Assembly (NCBI RefSeq): GCF_010093535.1
Contig: NW_022985194.1
Coordinates: 128,312 to 192,311 of the forward strand
DNA length: 64,000 nt
Direction of reading: 5' to 3'
Origin: Lindgomyces ingoldianus
Lineage: Eukaryota; Ascomycota; Dothideomycetes; Pleosporales; Lindgomycetaceae
The position numbers and the translations under genes are program-made. This document shows positions 22,020 to 32,937 of this stretch, piece by piece (within the stretch, counting starts at the first letter, position 1; each line of letters begins with the position of its first letter). The notes beneath the pieces were generated by a model. It saw nothing but the letters and a program-made list of their open reading frames with translations. It had not been told where the DNA came from and did not search any database.

Positions 22020-22535
22020 TTGGAATAGGCTGAGGTGGGGCAAGACTCTTTTTCTATGTTGGGGATGGTTGGTGGAGCGCTTTAGAAACTGGCATTGTAG
22101 TGGACCAGGGATTTTCATGTCCCTTCTCCTATCTTGGATAACGAATAGCCGGCTGGTTGGAGATGCTGAGCGAGCGTACTTGCGCTAGAGGATTCTTGGA
22201 CCTGGTATAAAGGAAGTTGGATCATGTGTTTCCGATCTCTCTCTTTTGATATCTAGTTTTTTTCCGTTTGAATGTTCGGGCTAGAAACTGGGGAAGATGA
22301 GAGATTTGTTTTCTATATACCACTTGCGTTGTGTGTATTAGCAAGGAATATACATTCGTGTTAAAACTGGTTGAATTCGTGGTTGACGTTGAACTCTGTT
22401 AGACTGATGATAGGTCGGCCACGTGATGTTCTCATATCTGATATGCTAGGCCTCAGAAGCCGCGCCAATCAACCACACCCATCACATTAAGCAGTCCCTT
22501 TCCTTTCCATCGTCCCAGCTGTAATCCCGATAAAA
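22020..22535. other. Intergenic, no gene seen
   Basis: 3' flank of the kinase gene, then a possible promoter for the small ORF at 22536. Nothing else recognised. Confidence 0.4.
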
Positions 22536-22766
22536 ATGACCTCGACAGCCGCAAACACTGCCGTCGCAGAGGAAACACTGATTTTGTTAGTTCCCGTCGT
22601 CACAGGCAACGGAAATGAGAATGCCGCTGTGAAAACAACAACGAATTCAATCCAGACCAGCATCCGCTTTACGAAAAGGAGTACTAGGGTGGTGAGATTT
22701 GGGAGGAGAAATGATAGGATTGCGCTGAGGACTTTGTTTATGCGGAAGATGCGTGTGGAGGAGTAG
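22536..22766 (+). CDS. Small ORF, hypothetical
   Basis: 76 codons with an A-rich start context (TAAAAATG), after a plausible pyrimidine-rich leader. The product begins Thr/Ala-rich, has a short hydrophobic stretch (ETLILLVPVV) and ends in a basic Arg/Lys-rich half. No family is recognised. It may be a real small gene or a chance ORF; a short internal intron could also change the product. Confidence 0.25.
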   Translation: MTSTAANTAVAEETLILLVPVVTGNGNENAAVKTTTNSIQTSIRFTKRSTRVVRFGRRNDRIALRTLFMRKMRVEE

Positions 22767-22819
22767 GGCTGGATGTCCGTGCCTAGTTCAGGGGAGGTGT
22801 GGAAGGTTAAATCCCTACC

Positions 22820-23305
22820 CTAAGAGCCTTTGCGAAACGCGGAGTTCAACTTCCTGGAGTCTTCTCTCAGGACATCTAGTTTCTGCACAATGGCGCTAAG
22901 CTGTCGCTATTCGAACTGGATTTGCGATTCACGTACGACTTGGAGATCCCAGGCAATCTGGGAGAGAGTGGTGCTACGTCAAGCCTCTATCGGAGTTAAC
23001 TGTCCTCTCTTCTAAACATAAGCGAACTCACTTATTCATGAATTGTATTAACGCTTGTGCTTGGTATGTGAATTGCTGAATGTGGGGCTCTGCCGTCATC
23101 GTTCGGACTTCCATTGTGAGCAACCTGAATGCTTGCTTCATTTTGCCCTTTCTAGAATCGCGGGTACCTTTATTGAATTACATTCATGCACATTCCTTAC
23201 ATCTTCGAGGCTCTTTTGGCAAGCCTGAAGTGACAATACTGCGGATTGAGATATAGTCTGGGGCCTTGATGCAAAGGACTCTGCGATTTCTTTCAAGACA
23301 TAGGT
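22820..23305 (-). pseudogene. Decayed coiled-coil gene fragment
   Basis: On the minus strand a frame with coherent, charged heptad-like sequence ends at TAG (22820-22822): 'LSQIAWDLQVVRESQIQFE' and 'AIVQKLDVLREDSRKLN', interrupted by TGA and TAG that fit CGA and CAG changed to stop. Further upstream on the same strand 'IAESFASRPQTISQSAV' and 'MKQAFRLLTMEVRTM' are open in two frames separated by a one-base shift near 23150. A GTGAGT donor follows 'ALIQFMNK'. I do not recognise the family. It resembles the N-terminal helical regions of fungal NLR or HET-type proteins only in general style. Confidence 0.35.
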
Positions 23306-24506
23306 GTACTATATAGGTTTTGAAACTCTTCGGTTCAAGGTGGAATTGAATAGGGGTCTAGCATTGTTGACTCAACTCTAATAGAAGTCTAATAGAGAGG
23401 TAGACTACGGTGGTGAGGGATAAGGGCGCTGTAAGCGGATCAAGATCAATCGAGGAATGCAGGATACTAGCAGTAGAGGGAACTGGATTTCTATCGAGGC
23501 CATCCAACGTGCATCACTTAAGGACAAAATCTAGGCAATGAAAGCAGACCACCTCTCGGAGGCGAGTTGTTTCAGCTTTGTGGGAAGCTCGATGTCACAT
23601 GGTATACTGTCAACGCGGCCACGAGCCGAAAAACAACATTCCTAGTCCTTGAAAAGGGCCCTTTTTACTTGGTCCTTGGGAAACTGGTATCCAGGCAAGA
23701 ACTATCTTATGTTTAATAAACCTGCTCTCGCGTTACGACACGCGAATCTTACTAAAGGTATGCGAAGATCTTCTCCCTCCCTCCGAGTTAAAGAAAAGTG
23801 TAATGTACTAAATAAGTACTACATTAGACGGACTCCAAGGGATCGAGCGGAAAAAGAATGAGAGAGGTCTAGCGAATGAGGAGAATTGGGCTCCCAGGAA
23901 AGCTAGGGACGCGCCATGGCAAGAGATCAAAAGCAACAGCAGAAAATAGCTTCCTGAATGTCGGCTCTAGGACCTCTACTATCTCATCGCTTGTCATTCC
24001 TATACCCTCAACCTCCTTTCTCTCATGTGGGGTTATCGAGTCTTTCCAGAGGCCTCGGCACATTATCCGTCGGTAACTCTTTATCTTATTCACCTACTCC
24101 AAATCAGACTGGAGATGAGGAAGAGATGAAGAACATAGAGGACACCCTGTTCACGGGAGAGTATGTGGGGGGGATACCGCCCGGGAGTCAGAAATTGTTG
24201 CCGAATTAGCATTGGATATAGATCTGCGGTGTCGTGAATTACTTTCCAAGTGGAGCGAGGACACACATCAATAGGCCAGGAATATGGAGGAATGTTTCAA
24301 GTTTATAGGAAAACGTACCACATGTAATGATTTCTATATGCTCGTTCTGTGTTGAAAAGAGATATCAAAATATATGCTTGACTGATATCAAAAAGAGCCT
24401 CAAACCAAAATGTGGTTTGTAACAAAGGAAAATTCCCACGTCTTGTATATGGCCCCTAGTCCCCACCCTCATCAATCTTCTTCCCTTTCCTCTTCTTCCT
24501 CATTTA
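23306..24506. other. Intergenic, no firm gene
   Basis: Short ORFs at 23649-23861, 23869-24093 (minus) and 23958-24209 have no recognisable domains and overlap each other. The right end contains the 3' region of the pyroglutamyl peptidase gene. Confidence 0.4.
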
Positions 24507-25606
24507 TCAATGTTCTGCAAAATTAACATCTGTCCCTGCCTTAACATCTCCGTCTTCACCACCATCCGCGACTCTTGGAACCCCATCTACAACGCCTTTC
24601 TTCCGTCGACTCTCAACCACGGCTTTGATTAGCGCAATCGTAACCTCGCGTCCCACAGCCAGCTTCTCATCGCTATCGCTCAAATCTGGGACGTGCAAAA
24701 ATACAACTGGTCTTTCGTCCTTCTTGATTGAGAAATAATGCGCCAGGGAATTGTAGTAGGTAAATCCACACATGAAATTCCCGGCATCGGGGGAATTGCG
24801 CACGTCAGGCGTCTTCGTTTTCTCATCTTGCACTCCGATTTCCTCATCTGGATTCTCATATCCCACCCCTCTCCTCCACCGCCTCAACACATCCTCGACA
24901 TCCAAACTCGTCTCCAACACCTGCGGAAACATTCCCTTCGGGAACATTTCCTCCATCCTCTCATCTCCAAATCGTCCGCCATCGACATCCGGAATCGCAC
25001 CATACCCCCTCCCCTGCGCACCCTTCTCTAGCGTGTAGAAACTTTGATCGGCAGCGAGACCGATGTGCAGAATGATGTCGGGCCGCGGGGTTATTGAGTT
25101 TGCGGGGGCCAGGAGCTGCGGGATGAAGGACACGACGTGCGAGTAGGTGACGCGCACGGGTTCGTGGTGCACGTGGATGTGGATGGGAGTTGGAGAGGAG
25201 GGAGAGGAGGGAAGGAGGGCGGGTAGGGTGGAGGCGATTTCCCAGGAGGTGTTTTTGGGGAATTTTTGGAGAAAGGGCTGGGCAAGGGTTAGGTTCGTGG
25301 GAGAGGTTAAGGGGAGGATCTGTCGATAGGGTCGTTTGTTCCCCAGGGTTGTTGTGGGAATGGGGCACAGAAGTAATGTAGCGTGGCTTAGGCTTAAAGC
25401 AAGACATAAAGGGGAAAAAAAGACTAGACAGTTTGAATGAAAAGATGCTAAATGAAGGAAGGTTTCTGTGGATAAGAGATAGATATGGAAGGGCCTACCC
25501 TAAAGCCAGTAACAAGCACCGTTACCGGGTCGTCCTCTTTCTCCGGTGGAGGCTGCCGTGCGGCAGACGACAATGTTCGAGACATTTCAACTAGCTCCCT
25601 CTGCAT
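24507..25606 (-). CDS. Pyroglutamyl peptidase type I (cysteine peptidase C15)
   Basis: Two exons, 25606-25499 and 25277-24507, across a 221-bp intron (GTAGGC...CCCAG), give 292 residues; a second in-frame ATG at 25585 may be the true start. The cytosolic enzyme removes N-terminal pyroglutamate from peptides. Exon 1 gives 'DPVTVLVTGF' and exon 2 starts at 'PFLQKFPKNTSWEIA', rebuilding the family N-terminus, but with GFR-PF instead of the usual GFGPF. The catalytic Cys is in 'DAGNFMCGFTYYNSLAHY' (about 206) and the His is in 'FLHVP' (about 231). The acidic linker before the Cys and the charged C-terminal tail are longer than in bacterial enzymes. Diverges from the FAD monooxygenase over about 790 bp. 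Confidence 0.85.
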
Positions 25607-26393
25607 GAGACTATGTATCTGTATCTGTATACGAATTCTGGGAACAAGTTAGCCATGTCTCTAATATTATATCAAGGCCTAAAACTCCTGGTGTTAGAAA
25701 ACCGAGATGACGTCGTTTGATATATCACAGCTTTCTGAGCTCTTCATTCCAATATCCTTCTCTTCCATACCCCTCTCTGCAAAATCCTCTGCACATAGTT
25801 AAAGCAAAACACTCGCCTTCTTTCATGGAAAACTCTAAAAGGCTCAAAGGTATCGCTTGATAGCGTGGCGGGTCCCTAAAACCTTTAGGTCTTCCGGCTG
25901 GTTAATGTTGGCGGTCGGATGTCGGCTTTCCCTTCCAAGTTCGTGATCTGGCTCCTCGGGATATGTTGCCACCGGGGATGGGCCAAACCAGTGTATTGTG
26001 TGTTCTAGCGTTTGTAGCACTCGTCTCGTGACGATCCCACCTCGCTTCCGATCGGAACGATGACCCCTCAACTGCTATCTGCCGGATATAATTTCGGGAT
26101 GGAGGTCAGGTCCGCCCCAGCGCCTAGTTGTCATGGCTTTTAAGCGGCGCAGTTCCTCTCGGATGGGAGTAAGAACGTTGATTGAGAAATATTTTTCTTA
26201 TGAGGGATGAGAATTAGTCTTGCATGATTTGAAATTGGAGCTGTGCAAGAAACTACAGGGTAGCATAAATATATTCAAAGGTACAATTTCAAGCTTCAAT
26301 TGCAGTGGAACTTCCGTTTTCCCTGCGTAGAACATAGCTGACTGCAACATCTAGCTTTCATATCACCTTCTACACCTCTTTCATCACCTATTC
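25607..26393. promoter_or_regulatory. Divergent intergenic region, pyroglutamyl peptidase / FAD monooxygenase
   Basis: 787 bp holding both promoters. A CATAAATATATTC stretch near 26263-26275, about 120 bp upstream of the monooxygenase ATG, is a possible TATA region. A minus-strand ORF at 25844-26071 has no domain and is ignored. Confidence 0.4.
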
Positions 26394-27812
26394 ATGTCGC
26401 GATCCACCCAGCCCGCCATGGCTTCGTCCGAACCCTCCACCTCCACCCAAAAGCCCTTCAACGTCGCCATAATCGGGGGAGGTATTGCCGGCCTCACCCT
26501 CGCCATCTCCCTCCTCCAGCACTCCATCCCGCTCATCCTATACGAATCAGCGCCGCGCTTCGGCGAAATTGGTGCAGGTGTTGCCTTCGGTCCAAACGCA
26601 GCGACAGCAATGGAACTCATATCGCCCAAGATTAAAGAAGCATTTGACCGCTGTAAAACCGTGAATCCGAGCGAGAGATGTCTAGATTCCTGGTTTAGTG
26701 TTCGGGTCGGGGATGCGCGGAAGGCGGATAAAGAGGGGTTTGTTAGGAGGGCTGGGAGCGGAGGAGTCAAGGTTGGGGAGATTTTATTCGAGCATACGTT
26801 TCAGAGTAGTTGGAGTCGGGGTGGTGTGCATCGCGCGCATTTTTTGGACGAGATGGTCAAGTTAGTACCGGAGGATGTGTCGAGGTTTGGGAAGAAGTTG
26901 GTGGATTTTGAGGACGCGGAAGATGGGTCGGGGGATGTGGTGCTGAGGTTTGCGGATGGCACGGCTGCACAACATAGTGCGGTTATTGGATGCGATGGGA
27001 TTAAGTCGCGGACGAGGGAGATATTGCTGGGGAAAGAGGATCCTGCCGCAAGAGCTGTGTTCTCCGGGAAGTATGCGTATAGGGGGCTGATACCGATGGA
27101 GAAGGCGATTGAAATATTGGGCGAGGAAAAGGCAAAGAATTCGCAAATGTACTTTGGATATCACGGGCATCTACTAACCTTTCCTATCGAAAAGGGGAAG
27201 ACGATGAACGGTATAACACCCACCTACCCAAACACCACAGTCATCACAATAGCTGATTCAGTCACAGTGGTGGCATTCAACTCCCGTGAAACCTGGGATG
27301 ATCCAAATTGGGTCGTCCGTACCACCAAGGAAGAAATGCTTGCCGACTACTCCTCCTGGGGCCCCCAAGTTCTCTCTATTGTCTCTGCCATGCAGAAACC
27401 TGACATCTGGGCCCTCTTCAACCACCCTCCTGCACCCACCTACTTCAAGGACCGAGTCTGCCTTCTCGGTGATGCTGCACACGCCACTACTCCCCACCAA
27501 GGCGCTGGAGCCGGCATGTGCATCGAAGATGCGTATATCTTGAGCAATTTGATGAAGGAGGCGAGCGTCGTCGAAGACTTGCACAAGGTGTTTGAAGCGT
27601 ATGATCAAGTGCGGAGACCAAGGACGCAGAGGTTAGTCGAGACAAGTAAGGAAGCGGGCATGTTGTATGACTTTGAGCTTGAGGGAGATGATTTAGACAA
27701 GGTGGAGGCAAATATGTTGGAGAGGATGCGATGGATTTGGGATGTGGATTTGCCGGGAGAGTTGGAGAAAGCGGTGAGGGTTTATCGGAATGGGGTGAAA
27801 GCAAAGTTATAG
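26394..27812 (+). CDS. FAD-dependent monooxygenase, salicylate hydroxylase-like
   Basis: Intronless, 472 residues. Class A flavoprotein hydroxylases use NAD(P)H, FAD and O2 to hydroxylate aromatic or other substrates. The N-terminal Rossmann motif is 'VAIIGGGIAGLTLAISL' (residues about 24-40), followed by 'YESAPRFGEIGAGVAFGPN', typical of salicylate 1-monooxygenase-type enzymes. The DG motif region is 'GCDGIKSRTREILLG', and the GD motif 'LLGDAAHATTPHQGAGAG' sits near 357-374. No signal peptide or membrane anchor. A second Met at residue 9 is an alternative start. The substrate is not deducible. Such genes often sit in metabolite clusters, but no synthase gene is visible nearby. It converges on the proline iminopeptidase gene 76 bp away. 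Confidence 0.9.
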   Translation: MSRSTQPAMASSEPSTSTQKPFNVAIIGGGIAGLTLAISLLQHSIPLILYESAPRFGEIGAGVAFGPNAATAMELISPKIKEAFDRCKTVNPSERCLDSWFSVRVGDARKADKEGFVRRAGSGGVKVGEILFEHTFQSSWSRGGVHRAHFLDEMVKLVPEDVSRFGKKLVDFEDAEDGSGDVVLRFADGTAAQHSAVIGCDGIKSRTREILLGKEDPAARAVFSGKYAYRGLIPMEKAIEILGEEKAKNSQMYFGYHGHLLTFPIEKGKTMNGITPTYPNTTVITIADSVTVVAFNSRETWDDPNWVVRTTKEEMLADYSSWGPQVLSIVSAMQKPDIWALFNHPPAPTYFKDRVCLLGDAAHATTPHQGAGAGMCIEDAYILSNLMKEASVVEDLHKVFEAYDQVRRPRTQRLVETSKEAGMLYDFELEGDDLDKVEANMLERMRWIWDVDLPGELEKAVRVYRNGVKAKL

Positions 27813-27888
27813 ATGATTATAAACTATCCATACTCCAAGGTCAAGATAAAGACGTGCATTTTATCAATCGTTTCGAGTACAATAGCGC

Positions 27889-29396
27889 TCAATCAATAAC
27901 ATCATCCCTCAACGCCCAAACCCCTTTAATCACGTCATCCATCTTACTCCTAATCGCGTCATGATACATCGTATTCGTCACAAATGTCTTGCACCCCTTG
28001 ATTTTCCCTGCCGTCTCCATACTCAGCTTATAATCTACATACATATCATCCAAATACACTGCCGCATAAACCGGAACCTCATTCTTCGCCAACTGCTCCT
28101 CATCATACAGCTTCGGCCAATCTTTTTCCTCCGCAAGCGCATGCCCAACCTTGGAAAGCTTGGTCAGCTCAGGGAAGCACTCGAACATAAACGGGTAAAC
28201 CATTTCGCCTGTGAAGTAGGTGGGATAAGAGTCGCCTGTTTGGACGACGAATTCAGGGAATCGCTGGAGTAGGCGCTCGGCAGACCAACTCGATGCTTCG
28301 CCTTGACAATAGCATGGTTCATGGAGCAGTGCGTAGATGACGTTTGTGTCAAACCCCTCACGGCTTTCGATCTCCATGATGGTGGGGCGGGTCAGGTGGC
28401 CGAATTGAGTGAGGTCCGTGTCAGCGCGGAGAACAAGCTCGTGGACGTAGTCAAAGCCGCCTGCGTTTTATCAGCATCGTCTATCTTTCAAGAAAGATGC
28501 TTGGGGTGATGAGAGGAGGCTTACCGTGTCTTCCAAAGGAGATTCCCATTTGCAGGAACCGCCGTGGACTCATATACCCTTCACCTCCTTGCACCCTTAC
28601 TGTCTGATCACCGAATCGTCCTAGGAGCTTGACAATCCGCTTCACGCGTTCCACATCCTCGGGGTATTTCGCGTAGTACTTCTCATTCCGCTCCTTCACC
28701 CTGAGATACAGTCTCTGATAAACTTCGTCCGGGCTATTCCGCAGCGGAGGCAGTCCACCAAAGAGGAATGCTTCCTTCAATCCCTCGGGGTAGTAACTCA
28801 GATACGTGGTTGCACAAAACCCGCCAAAACTCTGACCCAAAACACTCCACTTTCTCTTATCTTCCGGGTAATCTGCAGTCAACGCCTTACGAATAGCTTC
28901 ACAATCCTTGACAATCGAATCCGCACGGAAACTCTTCATATACTCCGCCTGTACTTTCTCATCACCCCTCAACTGAAGCGAAGATTGGGAAATCGCAGTC
29001 GAAAGACCTGTGCCGCGTTGATCAAGGAGTAAAACCTGATACCCCTTGTCTAGGACTGTTTGCGTCCATCCAACATTCTGCGGACTCTGACATCCGAAGC
29101 CGGGGCCGCCTTGGAGATACACCAGCCATGGGAGTTGGGATTTCTCGGCATCTTCGGGAGTTGTTGGAGAGTAGTCGGCGGGCTTTTCAACCCTTCTGGC
29201 TGAACGTGCAAAGAGTTGAAGAGTTCCGGCCGATGGGTTGGAGTAGTCACGAGGGACTTGGAAAAAGTGCTCTGTGATCTTGAGCTTCCCTACTTTGGGG
29301 TTAGTTTCTTGTTTTCGACTGAGGAAGTGAGAGAGGGGGCTGAGTACCGGGAACCACATGGCTCCTCTGTTCGAGAATTTTAGCAGCTGAAATCAT
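27889..29396 (-). CDS. Proline iminopeptidase-like alpha/beta hydrolase (S33)
   Basis: Three exons, 29396-29348, 29289-28525 and 28460-27889 (introns 58 and 64 bp), give 461 residues. The enzyme releases N-terminal proline from peptides. The tiny first exon supplies 'HVVPG', which joins 'KLKITEHFFQVPRDY', the conserved start of fungal members. The oxyanion-hole motif is 'YLQGGPGFGC' (GGPG about 77-80), 'LLDQRGTGLS' follows, and the nucleophile elbow is 'GQSFGGF' (Ser about 170). The C-terminal exon has 'AAVYLDDMYVDY' (catalytic Asp region) and 'NTMYHDAIR' (catalytic His). No signal peptide, so probably cytosolic. Diverges from the Kelch gene. Confidence 0.93.
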
Positions 29397-29819
29397 TGTT
29401 GGAGGCTTGTTTTGATAGTGGGAGCTGGAGAATTGGAAGTAAGCGAGGGTGAATGTTTGGCATGGCGTTAAATAACTGATTGCTCCGTATTCTTGTTGGT
29501 GAGCACGCCTGCTCCGTAACAACTGCCGAGGTCAGCCATGCACAAAATGCACAAGCGAATCGCAACCACGTTGACTCTGCATTCGACTTTTCCTGCTCAA
29601 GGTGTGCTGCTATCAAGTCTAGCCAGCTCATTTGCACTGTGAAGGGTACTTACTAGGGGAAAGTCTTGAGACTGGGTTAATGGTCGTCATCTCAACACGG
29701 AGAGTTTTCAGTCCATATCTTTAAGGCACCACAACCTTCCAATTTTCCGAGTCCCTTCTCCAACTCCATGACATAACAACCGCGTTTTCTCTCCATCCCA
29801 CTTCAACCTTCAGTCCACC
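29397..29819. promoter_or_regulatory. Divergent promoter, proline iminopeptidase / Kelch protein
   Basis: 423 bp between opposite start codons. A pyrimidine-rich leader (CTTCAACCTTCAGTCCACC) precedes the Kelch ATG. No specific site assigned. Confidence 0.4.
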
Positions 29820-31871
29820 ATGGCGAAAGATAAGAAAGCCAAAGGGGACAAAAAGGCCGTAAAAGCTGCAAAGGCAGCCAAGCAAGAAAAAAAAGCCGGC
29901 AAGAAAGAGAAGAAACAGTCAACGAAGAATAAGGATGTAGACTCCGACACTGAATCTGTCGATCTCGATGCCGTCCTCGCGCAATACGCAAAGGAGCAGG
30001 AGCAATACCACGCCATTACCGAGGTAAACTGTGAGCCACCATCCCCACGGACATCTAGCACATTGTTAGCGAACCCCGTGAATGAAAATGAGCTGTTCTT
30101 GTACGGGGGCGAGTACTTCAACGGAGCCACGGCGCAGTTTTTCAATGACTTGTTTGTGTATAGCATTAAGCAGGATAGCTGGAAGAAAGTCACGAGTCCA
30201 AACAGTCCATTACCAAGGAGTGGTCATGCGTGGTGTAGGGCCGCAAATACGAAGGATGTGTATCTTTTTGGGGGGGAGTTTAGTTCCCCAAAGCAAGGAA
30301 CTTTCTATCATTACAACGATTTCTGGCGCCTAGATCCGACGACAAGGGAATGGACGAGGATTGAAGGGAAGGGAAAGGCCGCGAGCCCTCCGGCCCGAAG
30401 TGGGCATCGAATGGTCGGGTTCAAGCAGTATATTTTTCTGTTTGGCGGCTTCCAGGATACGTCTTCGACGACAAAGTATCTGAACGATCTGTGGATATAT
30501 GATTGCACGGCATTCTCGTGGCATACGCCGAAATTACAATCCGCACGCGCTGTTCCCGATGCTCGATCCAGTTTCACGTTCTTGCCACACGACCAAGGCG
30601 CAGTTCTCTATGGTGGCTACTCCCGCGTGAAAACATCCGTTGGTGCCACAAGGCAGCAACAACAAGCTAAAGGCAAAAAAGGAGGCGGTGGGGGAGGACC
30701 CTCTTCCCGTTTAGTCCTGAAACCAAAGGTTCACGAAGATACCTGGTTCCTGCGCATCACCCCACCAGCGTCAGAAGCTCCATCCACAGCCCTCCCAAGT
30801 GTATCATGGGAACGTCGAAAGAAGCCGGCAAATCCACCCAACCCGCCTCGTGCTGGTGCAACAATGACATTCCACAAAGGTCGCGGTATAATGTTCGGTG
30901 GCGTTCATGATGTCGAAGAGAGCGAGGAAGGCATCGACTCTGAATTCTTCAACCAGTTGTTTGTATGGAACATTGAGAGAAATCGTTACATGCCGCTTAC
31001 TCTGCGCCGCCCAAAAGCTAACGCAAACAAGAAAGCGGCGCAGCAAGCCAATGTAAGTCGCCGAGGGCGTGGAAAAGCGGATGAGGAAGAGCTTCTTGCA
31101 AATCTTAGGGCGCTGGAAATGAAGGCCGGCAGTGGCACCTCTCCATCTGATGAAGATAGCCATAAATATGAAGAGAAGAAGGAAGACGAACAGGAAGATC
31201 GGCCCGAAAAACCCCGTCTCTTCGAATTTCCCCATCCGCGGTTCAATGCTGTGCTCACAGTCCAATCTGATACGCTCTACATCTACGGTGGAACCTTCGA
31301 AAAAGGCGATCGAGAATACACATTTGACGAACTCTGGTCCGTCAACCTCAACCACCTGGACGGCGTCGTCCAAATCTTCAAACGCGAGCTGGAAGACTGG
31401 CAAGGCAGCGAAGACGAAGCCGACTCTGAAGACGACTCTGAAGATGACGACTCTGAAGATGATGAAGACGACGAAAAGAGCGAAATAGCTAGTGTATCCA
31501 CGGCACCGACAAGCGTAGCTGCGCCTGAAGAGGATATCGGCACGACCGAAGAAATTTCTGCCCTTACAGACATGCTGCCACACCCACGACCTTTCGAATC
31601 CCTACGAGATTTCTATGCCCGGACTTCAGAACAGTGGCAGACCATTGTCATCGAAGAACTTGGTAAGTCAGCAAAAGGGATTGGGAAAACGCCTAAGGAG
31701 ATTAAGACTGCAGCGTTCACCCAGGCAGAGGATAAATGGTGGGATTGCAGGGAGGAGATTCGGGCGTTGGAAGATGAGCAAGAGGCAGCGGGTATTGGGG
31801 AGGTGGTTAGTTTAGCGGATAAAGGTGGGGAGGGGAGTGGTGGGGGTGGTGGTGTTGGGCGGCGGAGATAA
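29820..31871 (+). CDS. KEL3: Kelch-repeat protein, KEL3/KLHDC4-like
   Basis: Intronless, 683 residues. A very Lys-rich N-terminus (residues 1-40) is followed by a Kelch beta-propeller. Repeat signatures include 'NELFLYGGEYFNG', 'DVYLFGGEFSSP', 'YIFLFGGFQDTSS', 'AVLYGGYSRVKT', 'GIMFGGVHDVEES' and 'TLYIYGGTFEKG', with intervening 'RSGHAWC/RSGHRMV' turns. An acidic run of Glu/Asp/Ser repeats lies around 530-560. The C-terminus has the DUF4110-type region ('LRDFYARTSEQWQ', 'AFTQAEDKWWDCREEIRAL') and a Gly-rich tail. The family is cytoplasmic, with an incompletely defined role. A G-rich insert inside the propeller (about 282-292) is a local low-complexity expansion. Confidence 0.92.
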   Translation: MAKDKKAKGDKKAVKAAKAAKQEKKAGKKEKKQSTKNKDVDSDTESVDLDAVLAQYAKEQEQYHAITEVNCEPPSPRTSSTLLANPVNENELFLYGGEYFNGATAQFFNDLFVYSIKQDSWKKVTSPNSPLPRSGHAWCRAANTKDVYLFGGEFSSPKQGTFYHYNDFWRLDPTTREWTRIEGKGKAASPPARSGHRMVGFKQYIFLFGGFQDTSSTTKYLNDLWIYDCTAFSWHTPKLQSARAVPDARSSFTFLPHDQGAVLYGGYSRVKTSVGATRQQQQAKGKKGGGGGGPSSRLVLKPKVHEDTWFLRITPPASEAPSTALPSVSWERRKKPANPPNPPRAGATMTFHKGRGIMFGGVHDVEESEEGIDSEFFNQLFVWNIERNRYMPLTLRRPKANANKKAAQQANVSRRGRGKADEEELLANLRALEMKAGSGTSPSDEDSHKYEEKKEDEQEDRPEKPRLFEFPHPRFNAVLTVQSDTLYIYGGTFEKGDREYTFDELWSVNLNHLDGVVQIFKRELEDWQGSEDEADSEDDSEDDDSEDDEDDEKSEIASVSTAPTSVAAPEEDIGTTEEISALTDMLPHPRPFESLRDFYARTSEQWQTIVIEELGKSAKGIGKTPKEIKTAAFTQAEDKWWDCREEIRALEDEQEAAGIGEVVSLADKGGEGSGGGGGVGRRR

Positions 31872-32937
31872 AGAGTTTTAGAGGAGTGGAGATGTGAAGG
31901 TGAAGACGCACTGTAAACAACACATTCTACCGGAGCGACAACCCTCCTACAGATAGTCATACTGCATCTTGCCGCTTAACGTGGAACATACCAATGGCAA
32001 TTTAGGGCAGAAATGTGTATCCTGTTATGTTCTCCTTAATTCTAAGAAGAGGTTTAACGGCTAGACCCTATCCCAGTTACCTTCCACGCTATACGATTAC
32101 ATGATGTAATTTTTTAACTAGCCTTTACTGCTCTATTATGGGTGCTAATACCTAGTAGAAATAAACCAAAGCAGAAGTCTATCTGAAACAACTCAGTCCC
32201 GAGCACTTATAGGACGTTCAGTGAAGCACTCCCGTCATCCTGGCTTCCCCCTCCCCTGTGTACTCCCGTCAATTTTTAACCAATCCTTTCCAAGTCCGCT
32301 GAAATTTAACTGCTTCATGTGAATGTTGTTGCTGTCGCAGGCAGCGATGAAAATGCTATTGCATCCTACAAAAAGAATGCTTATGCAAAATATTTATCTA
32401 ATTCACTACATCAACACAATTCCATACGTTGCATATGTCGTTTCCTCCGTTGTAATGAGTGCATGATTCTCTCTACTTCCTCCCCAACAACGTCACATGC
32501 AAAAGCTGATTTAGTAATTTTTAAAACTGGACCACCAAGAGTATAAGAAACCTACCGTCATCGATATCGTGGTCCAAGCACTTCGGAAGATGGACGAGTC
32601 AATAAGTTAGAGGCGCGCATACAAAGAGCGACAGCATGTCGTCGAAACACTTGGTCTGGTCACTCTACCCCGTATTTGAGGCCGTTAATCAAAGAATACA
32701 ACTTAATTTATGCTGAGGCTATGAAGACTCGGGCTGTTGCGAACCATGTGTCGACAGATAGGAACATGAGTGTTCTTGCGAGATCGGAGCTAAGGATTTG
32801 AGATTTGAGATCCATTTCCTAGATGAATGCCCTTCTTTCCTCGAGGGTGAGGAGGTAGTCTAAATGATGAAGTGTGATAAATTCTTCATGAGGAGGATTG
32901 ACCAAGTTGTCCAGGAGTTGAGGAAGGAGGCTCCTGG
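31872..32937. other. Intergenic, AT-leaning, no gene seen
   Basis: 3' flank of the Kelch gene, then non-coding sequence. An ORF at 32319-32546 lacks any domain. Confidence 0.4.

Noticed and set aside
21432..22118. 228-codon minus-strand ORF over the kinase 3' half
   Set aside because: Antisense shadow with low-complexity Pro/Leu/His sequence.
24961..25407. 148-codon ORF overlapping pyroglutamyl peptidase
   Set aside because: A different frame of the same exon; Pro/Ser/His-rich shadow.
26384..27804. Minus-strand ORFs within the FAD monooxygenase
   Set aside because: Shadows of a well-supported intronless gene.
30804..31583. 259-codon minus-strand ORF within the Kelch gene
   Set aside because: Antisense to clear Kelch repeats; no domain and odd Phe/Val-rich composition.
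24507..31871. A secondary-metabolite cluster around the FAD monooxygenase
   Set aside because: No polyketide synthase, peptide synthetase, terpene cyclase, P450 or transporter in the neighbourhood; neighbours are peptidases and a Kelch protein.
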